DNA from: Paludibacteraceae bacterium
Lineage (GTDB): Bacteria; Bacteroidota; Bacteroidia; Bacteroidales; Paludibacteraceae
Direction of reading: 5' to 3'
DNA: 44,432 nucleotides
Assembly (NCBI GenBank): GCA_017430235.1
Contig: JAFRNH010000043.1
Span: 1-44,432, forward strand
Shown here: positions 17,651 through 24,941 of the stretch, piece by piece
Layout: each line of letters opens with the position of its first letter
How positions within the stretch are numbered: the first letter of the stretch is position 1
Notes under the pieces: generated by a model
Databases searched by the model: none
Told to the model about the DNA's origin: nothing
What the model saw: the letters and a program-made list of their open reading frames with translations, nothing else
Made by a program: the position numbers and the translations under genes

Positions 17651-18232
17651 ATGAATCAATTTGAGTTAATTCAGTTACCGTTCGAACCTAATGCGTTGGA
17701 ACCTGTCATCAGTCAGAAAACAATAGAGTTGCACCATGGAAAGCACCTTCAGACGTATGTGAACAACCTAAACAATCTGCTTCCTGGAAGTGGATTGGAA
17801 GGTCTCTCTTTGGAAGAAATTGTGAAACGTTCTAGTGGTGGAATTTTCAACAATGCAGGGCAGATTTTAAATCATAACATGTATTTTCAGGCTCTTCGTA
17901 ACCCTACGGAGAATAATGCACCTCAGGGGAAACTGAAGAGCATGATTGAAAGTCAGTTTGGCTCTTTCGAAGCCTTTCAGAAAGAGTTTCAACAGAAAGG
18001 AGCTACCTTGTTTGGTTCTGGTTGGGTTTGGCTCTCTCTTGCTCAAGATGGTCAATTAGTAATCACACAAGAGAGTAACGCAGGAAATCCGCTTACTTCT
18101 GGCTTAACTCCATTGTTAACCTTCGATGTTTGGGAACATGCCTATTATGTGGATTTCCAAAACCGTCGACCAGACTATCTCTCTGCCATGTGGAAAATTG
18201 TGGCATGGGATGTGGTGGAACAACGGTTGTAG
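17651..18232 (+). CDS. sodB: Superoxide dismutase, Fe or cambialistic Fe/Mn type
   Basis: A 193-residue Fe/Mn superoxide dismutase that converts superoxide to oxygen and hydrogen peroxide in the cytoplasm. Metal ligands are H28 (ELHHGKH), H75 (ILNHNMY), D159 and H163 (TFDVWEHAYY). Q71 sits at the position of the active-site glutamine of iron enzymes (NNAGQILNHN), which favours iron or cambialistic use over strict manganese. Length is normal. Its TAG stop abuts, with no spacing, the stop of the convergent PLP-enzyme gene at 18233, and there is no terminator between them, so the two transcripts must overlap. Confidence 0.96.
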   Translation: MNQFELIQLPFEPNALEPVISQKTIELHHGKHLQTYVNNLNNLLPGSGLEGLSLEEIVKRSSGGIFNNAGQILNHNMYFQALRNPTENNAPQGKLKSMIESQFGSFEAFQKEFQQKGATLFGSGWVWLSLAQDGQLVITQESNAGNPLTSGLTPLLTFDVWEHAYYVDFQNRRPDYLSAMWKIVAWDVVEQRL

Positions 18233-19405
18233 TTAATGTAGGGCCTGCAAGATATCCTCGAATAGATCATTGACGGATTCTAGTCCGACACTCAATCTAA
18301 TTGTAGTGTCACGGACGTCCATTGCTCTTCGCTGAGAACCAGCAAAGGCTCCGAAAATGGTGGAGGCTGGGTGGATGGCTAATGTTTTACTATCGAACAT
18401 ATTGGTGGCACGACTAATGAGATTCAGGTGGTTGATGAAGTTGAAACATGCTTGTTTGCTATCGAGATCAATAGTGATCATAGCCCCGGAAGTCTCTCCA
18501 AACTGTTTGCGTGCTAAGTCGTAGAATGGGTTGTCGGGTAGCCCGATGTAATTGACGCGTTTTATTTCTGGCACCTTTTGTAGTCGTTTTGCCAGTTCGA
18601 GTGCGTTGGCGGCGTGCACGGTATAGCGAGCGGATAGGGTTTCTAATCCGATGGTTTGCATATAAGCCGCATGTGGAGTCATGTAGGCACCAAGGTTATA
18701 GAGCAGTTCGAATTTAATGCTTCGATAAAGTGATGGGAAACGACCATAGTCGATGACAACACCTCCAAGCGAGGTGGCACCTCCTGATATGTACTTTGTG
18801 CTTGATATCACCTCGATGTCGATACCTAAACCTGATGCATCAAAAAATGAGAAAGGAATAACAGTCGTATCTGCCACCAATGGAATGTTGTGTCGACGGG
18901 CAATCTCTGATAGAATAGAGATATCTGCCACTTCGAGTTGTGGATTGGTCACAATCTCGAAATAGATGAGCGATGTGTTGTCATCGATGGCGGCATCCAC
19001 CTGTTCGGGATCAAGGAGGTCGACGTAGCGTGTCTCAACTCCAAATCGCCCCATTGTATTGGTGAAGAGAGAAACCGTGTTGCCAAAGAGATGTTTGGAG
19101 GTGACAATATTGCGTCCGCTGGCTGTCAGTGCTACGATTGTGTTGGCGATGGCGGCCATTCCAGAATTGAATGCGTAAACATTTTTGGCTCCGCTCATCT
19201 GTTTTACCCGGTCTTCGAAAAATGTGACCGTAGGGTTGGTCACTCTCGAGTAACTGGGGTTGCTTGATCTGCCAGTGAAAGCGTCGTTCATATCCTCAGC
19301 CGACTGGAATCCATAGGCAGCTGAATGGTACACGGGCATATTAAGTGCCCCGTACACATCAGCATGCTGTGGTTGAGTATGAAGTGCAAGCGTTTGCTTT
19401 TCCAT
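18233..19405 (-). CDS. Cys/Met-metabolism PLP enzyme (MetY / cystathionine gamma-synthase-like)
   Basis: A 390-residue fold-type I PLP enzyme. The Schiff-base lysine is K204 in ISSTKYISGGATSLGG and the cofactor aspartate D179 in VADTTVIPF. The SNPSYSRVTNPT segment near residue 50 places it in the family with O-acetylhomoserine sulfhydrylase, cystathionine gamma-synthase and methionine gamma-lyase. The exact reaction is uncertain. It is the last gene of the encapsulin operon, 36 bases after the cysteine desulfurase. A MetY of this family accepts sulfur from a protein thiocarboxylate in Wolinella succinogenes, so homocysteine formation from the local carrier protein is attractive. A lyase role, supplying sulfide, is the main alternative. 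It is clearly distinct from the MetY at 28881. Confidence 0.8.
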   Translation of the reverse strand: MEKQTLALHTQPQHADVYGALNMPVYHSAAYGFQSAEDMNDAFTGRSSNPSYSRVTNPTVTFFEDRVKQMSGAKNVYAFNSGMAAIANTIVALTASGRNIVTSKHLFGNTVSLFTNTMGRFGVETRYVDLLDPEQVDAAIDDNTSLIYFEIVTNPQLEVADISILSEIARRHNIPLVADTTVIPFSFFDASGLGIDIEVISSTKYISGGATSLGGVVIDYGRFPSLYRSIKFELLYNLGAYMTPHAAYMQTIGLETLSARYTVHAANALELAKRLQKVPEIKRVNYIGLPDNPFYDLARKQFGETSGAMITIDLDSKQACFNFINHLNLISRATNMFDSKTLAIHPASTIFGAFAGSQRRAMDVRDTTIRLSVGLESVNDLFEDILQALH

Positions 19406-19441
19406 AATATAACTTCACTTTTAAATTATAGACTTCATCTT

Positions 19442-21082
19442 TTATGATCGTACATTGCTCGACACAATCTTTTCAAGGGCTGAAACGAGTCGGTCGATCT
19501 CTTCTCGCGTGTTGTAGACTGCGAAGGTTGGACGTACAGACATCTCGTAGCCTAATGCTCTTAGAGCAGGTTGTGCGCAATGGTGTCCGGCACGGACAGC
19601 TATACCTTCCTGATCCAACATTTTTCCGACTACTGGAGCAGGAATGCCATGAACGTCGAGTGAGATAACACTCACACGTTTCTTGGGATCTCCCATGATG
19701 GTGATGCCAGAGATTCTGGATATCTGCTGACGTGCATATTCAGTCAAATCATGTTCGTGACGTTCGATATTTTCAATGCCCACTGACGAAACAAAATCCA
19801 AGGCGTATCCCAATCCGATGGCATCGGCTATGTTGGGTGTTCCTGCTTCAAATCGAGCTGGAGGATCGTTAAATTCTGTGCGTTCGATGGTAACATCTTT
19901 GATCATGTTACCACCCCCTTGCCAAGGAGGAAGTAGTTCGAGCATCTCTTTTCTACCATAGACGACACCAATTCCAGAAGGACCATAGATTTTATGTCCG
20001 GAGAAGACGAAGAAATCACAATCTAATCTTTGCACATCGACACGTGTGTGTGCGATACTTTGAGCTCCGTCGATTAAAACAGGGATGTTATGACTATGGG
20101 CAATTTTAATGATGGTTTCTACATCATTGATTGTGCCAAAGGTGTTATTGACATGTCCCACCGAGATGAATTTAGTGCGAGGAGTGATAAGACGCTCTAA
20201 CTCGGAGAGGATTAGGTCACCATTCTTATCGATAGGAATAGCTCGCAGTTCAGCGTTACGTTCACGACAGATTTGTTGCCAAGGGACGATGTTGGCATGA
20301 TGGTCTAATGTAGAGACGATCACATTGTCACCTGCTTCCACATATTTGCGTCCGAAGGTTTGTGCAACGAGGTTTATACCTTCTGTTGTGCCGCGCACGA
20401 AGACGATGTTTTCTTGTGAAGGAGCGTTGATGAAACGGGCCACTTTCTCGCGTGCTGCCTCATATTGGTCGGTACTACGTGCCGCAAGAGTGTGAGCACC
20501 ACGGTGGATGTTGGAGTAGTCATGTTTGTAGAATTCACTTAAACCATCGATCACACGCAGAGGTTTCTGTGTGGTGGCGCCATTGTCAAACCAGATTAGG
20601 TCATGGCCGTTCACCTTTTGATTCAGGATAGGAAACTGTTTCCTTATCTCATCTGTATTTGCCGTATCCACCTCTTCGTATTTGAGGTTTTTCACCAGTT
20701 CGGTTTCTGGTATACCGATACCAAATCCATTCTCAGCTGCAATGCCGTTGGCGTTTGCATCATCGGAGTGGCTGTTGGATACAGAAGAGGGTGAATCATC
20801 ATCGAAATAGATGTTCCCTAGTAAATTTGATGAGGGGGCTCCACCATGCAATAGAGAGGTGAATTCCTTTTCGATTTCAGAAAAGTTAAACTCATCAATT
20901 TCGGAAGGAACTATTGGGGAGACAACCGATTTCACCTCTTCAGGGCAATACTTTTGAGCAATGGCTCGAAGAGCGGCAATGTCACTATTGCCGTTTAGCC
21001 CTTGCCCTGCGGATGGAAAGCCGTTGGGCCTTCCATTGAGGGGGAAACTAGGTTGTGTATTATCTAACTCGTTGAAATACAT
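19442..21082 (-). CDS. Encapsulin-cargo cysteine desulfurase (SufS-like) with disordered N-terminal extension
   Basis: A 546-residue protein. Residues about 143-546 are a complete SufS-type cysteine desulfurase: D338 (IDGAQSIAH), PLP lysine K364 (FSGHKIYGPSGIG) and catalytic cysteine C502 (RAGHHCAQPALR). It takes sulfur from cysteine as an enzyme persulfide, leaving alanine. The first ~140 residues are not part of the usual 400-residue enzyme: they are low-complexity, rich in Gly, Ser, Asn, Pro and Asp, with short possible docking patches (DIAALRAIAQKYCP, NLLGNIYFDDD). Such extensions mark the desulfurase cargo of family 2 encapsulins. Its ATG shares one base with the shell-gene stop (TAATG), implying coupled translation and matched amounts. 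C46 in the extension is a further thiol. This is the probable lumen enzyme. Confidence 0.93.
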   Translation of the reverse strand: MYFNELDNTQPSFPLNGRPNGFPSAGQGLNGNSDIAALRAIAQKYCPEEVKSVVSPIVPSEIDEFNFSEIEKEFTSLLHGGAPSSNLLGNIYFDDDSPSSVSNSHSDDANANGIAAENGFGIGIPETELVKNLKYEEVDTANTDEIRKQFPILNQKVNGHDLIWFDNGATTQKPLRVIDGLSEFYKHDYSNIHRGAHTLAARSTDQYEAAREKVARFINAPSQENIVFVRGTTEGINLVAQTFGRKYVEAGDNVIVSTLDHHANIVPWQQICRERNAELRAIPIDKNGDLILSELERLITPRTKFISVGHVNNTFGTINDVETIIKIAHSHNIPVLIDGAQSIAHTRVDVQRLDCDFFVFSGHKIYGPSGIGVVYGRKEMLELLPPWQGGGNMIKDVTIERTEFNDPPARFEAGTPNIADAIGLGYALDFVSSVGIENIERHEHDLTEYARQQISRISGITIMGDPKKRVSVISLDVHGIPAPVVGKMLDQEGIAVRAGHHCAQPALRALGYEMSVRPTFAVYNTREEIDRLVSALEKIVSSNVRS

Positions 21083-22521
21083 TATTTTTCGATTTTATTT
21101 CTATGTTGGTAATCGTGATAATAACCTACTTCTACATTTTCAAGAACGGCGATGGCATCGTCGGTAAGAGAAGCAAGTGAGAAGTATTTGGTGAGCAAGT
21201 AACTAGCAACGCCATATTGGTCGAGAGCCATCAATCGAGCAGACAATGATGGAGCGATTTCACCTGGAATACCAGATTGATGGAGTCCGACGACACCTTG
21301 CTCCTTCTCTCCAACACGCACAAGAATGATGTCTGTTGTACCGACACCACGGTTGGTTAGATATTGTCCCTTAATCTCCACTTTGTCTGATGGAATGATT
21401 GGTACACCACGCCAAGTGATCACCTTGGTTCCAAACACATCGATAGAGACAGGAGGTACACCACGCCATGTGCATTCACGCTCGAAGGCTGCGATAGCAC
21501 GAGGATGAGCAATGAAGAAAGCAGGAGACTTCCATACTAAACTTAACAACTCATCAAGGTCGTCTGGTGTAGGCGAACCATAGCGAGCACTGATCTTATA
21601 ACCAGGTGCTGTCTGAGCCAACAAACCGAACTTCTTATTGTTGATCAACTCCCATTCTTGACGCTCTTTCAAACTTTCGATAGAGAGACGTAGTTGTTGC
21701 TCCAACTGGTTGTAAGGCGCATTGTAAAGATCGCTGACACGAGTGTGTACACGCACTACAGTTTGAAGGGTGTTGAGAGAATACTCAGTTGGATTCTCAT
21801 CATAATCGATGTATGTTTCAGGAACCACCATATCCTCTTCGTGACCAGAAACAAGGTCAATATGTTTCTCTCCATGATCGTTGACGGTTGCTTTGAGACG
21901 AAGATGCTCGTCGACTGCCGTGTCGAATTGTTTTCTGAAATCAGGGAACTCCTTTACAAGTTTATTCAGAACGGATAACTCTAAAGCTAAGAAAACAGAA
22001 TCGGTTACAGTTCTAACAGAGACCGTTGAGGCAGCTGCACTTAACAATTCAGCTTCACCAAAATATTCACCTGCACCGAGTAGGGCGATACGCAGTTCTT
22101 CGCCGTGGATTCCAGAACTCAATACTTCAGCTTGACCACTGGCTACGATAAAGAACTTCTGTTTGTCAACGCCTTGTGTTATAAGATTCTCTCCACGTTT
22201 CACTTCATAAGGAACGAAATTATTGGCAAGACGAGCCACAATTTCACTATCGATATGTTGGAAGAGAGGAATAGCACTTAGGTCTTTTGCAGAGAAACTA
22301 GGGACTCCATTATAATACTGAATTTCAATTCTTTCAGCCTTTTTAAGTTCCACTTTTGTACGATTCACACGATAAGTGCCGCTTTCTACTTGGGTCCAAG
22401 GTAATAACTTGAGTAGTAATCTTGGTGTGATGGAGCCCATCTGAGGGGCGGTTTTGGTGGTGTTAGCAAGTTTGCGGGCCGTTGCCGCTGTAATACTTCT
22501 TTGGATGTTGTTGTCTGACAT
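21082..22521 (-). CDS. Family 2 encapsulin shell protein with cyclic-nucleotide-binding-like insertion (2B-type)
   Basis: A 479-residue HK97-fold shell protein. The N-terminal arm (about 1-60: ATARKLANTTKTAPQMGSITPRLLLKLLPW, in two blocks) and the core (about 233-479, with ETYIDYDENPTEY, RVHTRVSDLYNAP, ERECTWRGVPP, TWRGVPIIPSDK) correspond to SrpI-type family 2 shells. Between them, about 78-205, is a Crp-like cyclic-nucleotide-binding domain (LSAIPLFQHIDSE, then GEYFGEAELLSAAASTVSVRT). The arginine that normally contacts the phosphate in that cassette appears to be Ser/Ala. The protein should assemble into a hollow icosahedral compartment around the desulfurase encoded next. It could be mistaken for a Crp/Fnr regulator, but no helix-turn-helix domain is present. 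Confidence 0.93.
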   Translation of the reverse strand: MSDNNIQRSITAATARKLANTTKTAPQMGSITPRLLLKLLPWTQVESGTYRVNRTKVELKKAERIEIQYYNGVPSFSAKDLSAIPLFQHIDSEIVARLANNFVPYEVKRGENLITQGVDKQKFFIVASGQAEVLSSGIHGEELRIALLGAGEYFGEAELLSAAASTVSVRTVTDSVFLALELSVLNKLVKEFPDFRKQFDTAVDEHLRLKATVNDHGEKHIDLVSGHEEDMVVPETYIDYDENPTEYSLNTLQTVVRVHTRVSDLYNAPYNQLEQQLRLSIESLKERQEWELINNKKFGLLAQTAPGYKISARYGSPTPDDLDELLSLVWKSPAFFIAHPRAIAAFERECTWRGVPPVSIDVFGTKVITWRGVPIIPSDKVEIKGQYLTNRGVGTTDIILVRVGEKEQGVVGLHQSGIPGEIAPSLSARLMALDQYGVASYLLTKYFSLASLTDDAIAVLENVEVGYYHDYQHRNKIEK

Positions 22522-22619
22522 TTTAGAAAAATTTTTAAGTTAATATTGGGTGGGTTTTATAAATTCACTTTATCAACCCATAAATCATACTATTTATTCA
22601 AATTGATGAATTATCAAGT

Positions 22620-23018
22620 TCATCTCAGGTTGATACGATCTATTACCTCTCCATTTTGAATTTTGAAAGCATTGAAAACGGGTGTCTCTTCAGCAAGTGA
22701 GAGAATAAAGTAGTAGATGTCAGGATCGTGTGCAAGCTTTATGTCTTCCGCGGAAGGTCTGCTTGGCGATGCTGGATGGCTATGCCAGTTTCCCACTATT
22801 TTAAGACCGTTGCGACGAGCATAATTGAGAGCTTCGAACTGCTCACGAGGAGCGAAACTAAAATGCTCGGGAGAGTGATCGATATTGGTCATTTGATAAT
22901 TTTGTGTAACCGTCTCTTCATCAGGACCTAACAGATAACCGCACGATTCAATCGGCGCATCATTACGAGCCTGATTTAATAGAGAATTGTAAGCTTCTTC
23001 TGTTATAGTTAATGCCAT
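22620..23018 (-). CDS. JAMM/MPN+ metalloprotease (Mec-like)
   Basis: A 132-residue single-domain JAMM protein. The zinc site is complete: E24 (PIESCGYLLG), H79 and H81 (NWHSHP), S89 and D92 (PSAED). Stand-alone bacterial JAMM proteins beside ubiquitin-like sulfur carriers remove extra C-terminal residues to expose Gly-Gly, or release the amino acid formed on the carrier (Mec in Mycobacterium, HcyD in Wolinella). Here the carrier at 24697 does have two or three residues after its first Gly-Gly, so trimming is a natural job. It lies 98 bases upstream of the shell gene and 64 downstream of tusA in the same operon. Confidence 0.9.
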   Translation of the reverse strand: MALTITEEAYNSLLNQARNDAPIESCGYLLGPDEETVTQNYQMTNIDHSPEHFSFAPREQFEALNYARRNGLKIVGNWHSHPASPSRPSAEDIKLAHDPDIYYFILSLAEETPVFNAFKIQNGEVIDRINLR

Positions 23019-23082
23019 ACTTTGTTGATTATAAGAAGGTTTGAAACTGAAGTTGACAATCTCAAAAAAGAGATTCCCACAT

Positions 23083-23307
23083 TTATTTTTGAATAATCAC
23101 TTTATGTACAGGTCCCTCTACATGAGTGACGGAAAGCACTTGATAGCCTTGCTCTTTAGCAGATTTTGGTAAATTATTAAGAGGTTCACCTTCCGTTAGT
23201 AGCACTTCGAGTGTATCGCCCTCTGCTATCTGAGCTAATTTTAATTTTGTTTTCACAAACGTCATTGGACAGTGCTCGTTTGTAATATCTAAAACATGAT
23301 TTGCCAT
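23083..23307 (-). CDS. tusA: TusA-family sulfurtransferase
   Basis: A 74-residue TusA/SirA-fold protein. The sulfur-binding cysteine is C13 in NEHCPMTFVKTK, the family Cys-Pro site, followed by the GDTLEVLLTEGEP strand. TusA proteins accept persulfide sulfur from cysteine desulfurases and hand it on. In this operon it could link the encapsulated desulfurase, the DsrE-like protein 27 bases upstream and the MoeB/carrier pair. A role in tRNA thiolation, as for E. coli TusA, is the alternative, but the neighbours argue for sulfur relay within this operon. Confidence 0.9.
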   Translation of the reverse strand: MANHVLDITNEHCPMTFVKTKLKLAQIAEGDTLEVLLTEGEPLNNLPKSAKEQGYQVLSVTHVEGPVHKVIIQK

Positions 23308-23334
23308 ACTAATAACGAATTATAAGGTTAATAA

Positions 23335-23817
23335 CTAGATAAATAGTGTACGACCGCCTTCGCTTAGTTCAAGGAATGTGTTGACACCAAGTACGTCTTT
23401 CACTTCATGAATAAAGTCTTTCTTTTCAAGGCCTAAGACGTGCATAGCCATTTCACATGCATATAGGTTTATTCCAAGAGCATTTGCTGCATCCACTAAT
23501 TCTTCGAGGGTGGCAACGTTATTTTTCTTCATTAGATATCTGAAGATACGAGGACCGATACCGAAGAAATTGAATCGGCTTGTTGGGGTGTTGCTTAATC
23601 CGCCCATCATGAAACCAAATAGTTTGGTAAGCCAATTTTTACCGAGGAAGGCACGTCCCTTTTCCGCTTTGATGGCGTCAAGTCCCCAAAACGTAAAAAA
23701 GATGTTCACCTCATATCCAGAGGCAGCTGCACCTGTGGCAAGAGTGAAGACGGCTGTCAGTCTGTCAAAATCACCAGAGAAGGCGATAAGAGATATTTTT
23801 TTCTTTTGTTCTTCCAT
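23335..23817 (-). CDS. DsrE/DsrF-like (DsrE2-type) sulfur-transfer protein
   Basis: A 160-residue DsrE-family protein. The N-terminal strand and glycine turn (ISLIAFSGDFDRLTAVFTLATGA) and a conserved cysteine, C121 in LYACEMAMHVLGL, fit the DsrE2 group, which commonly occurs with TusA and rhodanese in sulfur-oxidising or sulfur-storing gene sets. It lacks the duplicated or membrane-bound form seen in some relatives; the GKNWLTKLFGFMMGGL segment is moderately hydrophobic and could be peripheral to the membrane. It sits between moeB (7 bases) and tusA (27 bases). I infer persulfide exchange with TusA through C121. Confidence 0.88.
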   Translation of the reverse strand: MEEQKKKISLIAFSGDFDRLTAVFTLATGAAASGYEVNIFFTFWGLDAIKAEKGRAFLGKNWLTKLFGFMMGGLSNTPTSRFNFFGIGPRIFRYLMKKNNVATLEELVDAANALGINLYACEMAMHVLGLEKKDFIHEVKDVLGVNTFLELSEGGRTLFI

Positions 23818-23824
23818 ACGATAT

Positions 23825-24649
23825 TTATTTATTTGATGCCTTGTGTGATGCTAAATCACATGTAGCTTGTTCATAATCAATAAGATGTGTCACTGTTGGA
23901 TTTTTACCGCAAAGAGGACATCTATCATGACGTTTTAAATTGATTTTTCTGAAATCCATTGTTTTGGCGTTGAAAGTCAGCAGTTTGTTGGTCAGTAGTT
24001 CGCCCACACCTGTGAAATACTTCAAAGTTTCCGCTGCTTGTATGGTACCTAACATTCCTGCGATTGCCCCTAATACTCCAGCTTGCGAACATGTAGGAAC
24101 TGCCCCAGCAGGCGGTGGTCCGTCGAAAGTACAGCGGTAACAAGCACTTCCCGGCACATAGGTGAAGGTTTGACCCTCGAATCGCAGAATACCACCATGC
24201 GAGAATGGTTTGCCAGCCATAACACAAGCATCGTTGATTAAAAATTTGACTGGGAAATTGTCGGTTCCATCCACCACGAAATCATAATCAGATATGATGT
24301 CAAGGGCATTATTGGCCATTAGGAAATCGCGATGTGTGACAACCTCAACACTTGGATTTATTGCTTGGATGGTCTCTTTGGCTGATTCAACTTTATATCT
24401 GCCCACATCAGGAGTAGTGTGTATGATTTGTCTTTGAAGATTACTCAGATCGACTACATCACCATCGACAATACCAATCTTGCCTATACCGGCTGCCGCA
24501 AGATACATAGCTACGGGAGCACCCAATCCACCTGCACCGACGATCAGGACTTTTGCCTCTCGAATACGCTCTTGCCCTTCAACTCCTACGTCTTTCAATA
24601 GAATATGACGGGAATAACGATTTAATTCTTCTTCTGTGAAATCGTACAT
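23825..24649 (-). CDS. moeB: MoeB/ThiF-family sulfur-carrier adenylyltransferase
   Basis: A 274-residue E1-like enzyme. The nucleotide site is VLIVGAGGLGAPVAMYL (about 34-50), R14 lies in NRYSRHILL, and the zinc cysteines are C170, C173 (CYRC) and C244, C247 (CPLC). C187 (PTCSQAGVLG) is in the position of the family's catalytic cysteine. It should adenylate the C-terminal glycine of the ThiS/MoaD-like protein encoded just upstream, for sulfuration. There is no C-terminal rhodanese domain, so sulfur must come from a separate protein, plausibly TusA, DsrE or the desulfurase. The general symbol is used; its partner here suggests a thiocarboxylate system rather than molybdopterin synthesis, since no other moa genes are present. 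Confidence 0.92.
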   Translation of the reverse strand: MYDFTEEELNRYSRHILLKDVGVEGQERIREAKVLIVGAGGLGAPVAMYLAAAGIGKIGIVDGDVVDLSNLQRQIIHTTPDVGRYKVESAKETIQAINPSVEVVTHRDFLMANNALDIISDYDFVVDGTDNFPVKFLINDACVMAGKPFSHGGILRFEGQTFTYVPGSACYRCTFDGPPPAGAVPTCSQAGVLGAIAGMLGTIQAAETLKYFTGVGELLTNKLLTFNAKTMDFRKINLKRHDRCPLCGKNPTVTHLIDYEQATCDLASHKASNK

Positions 24650-24696
24650 ATGTTAGTTGATTTTTTTAGTTATAAAATTGAGATGATATCGATGCA

Positions 24697-24909
24697 TTAA
24701 AAAGCACCTCCGCCCATGAAGTAAAGGAAGTCGACCTGATCACCCTCTTTTAAAGAGAATGTTTCAAATTCACTACGCTCTACAAACTCTTCGTTTACTT
24801 GTATGCTTACCATGTCGGGTTGTAGAATATTATTTAGCTTGATCAAATCCACCAACGTTAATGGAAGTGTCACCTCTTGATTTTTTCCGTTTACGATTAT
24901 ATTTGCCAT
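24697..24909 (-). CDS. ThiS/MoaD-like sulfur carrier protein with extended C-terminus
   Basis: A 70-residue ubiquitin-fold sulfur carrier (MANIIVNGKNQEV at the start, LKEGDQVDFLYFMGGGAF at the end). Mature carriers must end in Gly-Gly to be adenylated and converted to a thiocarboxylate. This one is encoded as Gly-Gly-Gly-Ala-Phe-stop, checked codon by codon, so it needs trimming; the JAMM protease at 22620 is the obvious candidate. It lies between cysK and moeB (32 and 47 bases), the arrangement of CysO-type cysteine synthesis systems. It could be named ThiS by automated pipelines, but there are no thiamine genes here. Confidence 0.9.
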   Translation of the reverse strand: MANIIVNGKNQEVTLPLTLVDLIKLNNILQPDMVSIQVNEEFVERSEFETFSLKEGDQVDFLYFMGGGAF

Positions 24910-24941
24910 TGTTTATTATATATTTAATAGTTAATGATTTA

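Noticed and set aside
21082-22521. Reading the encapsulin gene as a Crp/Fnr transcription regulator
   Set aside because: Only the nucleotide-binding-like domain is present. There is no helix-turn-helix, and the flanking regions match family 2 shell proteins.
23825-24909. moeB plus carrier gene as a thiamine or molybdopterin operon
   Set aside because: No other thi, moa or mog gene is present. The CysK, JAMM, TusA and DsrE neighbours point to a sulfur amino acid role.
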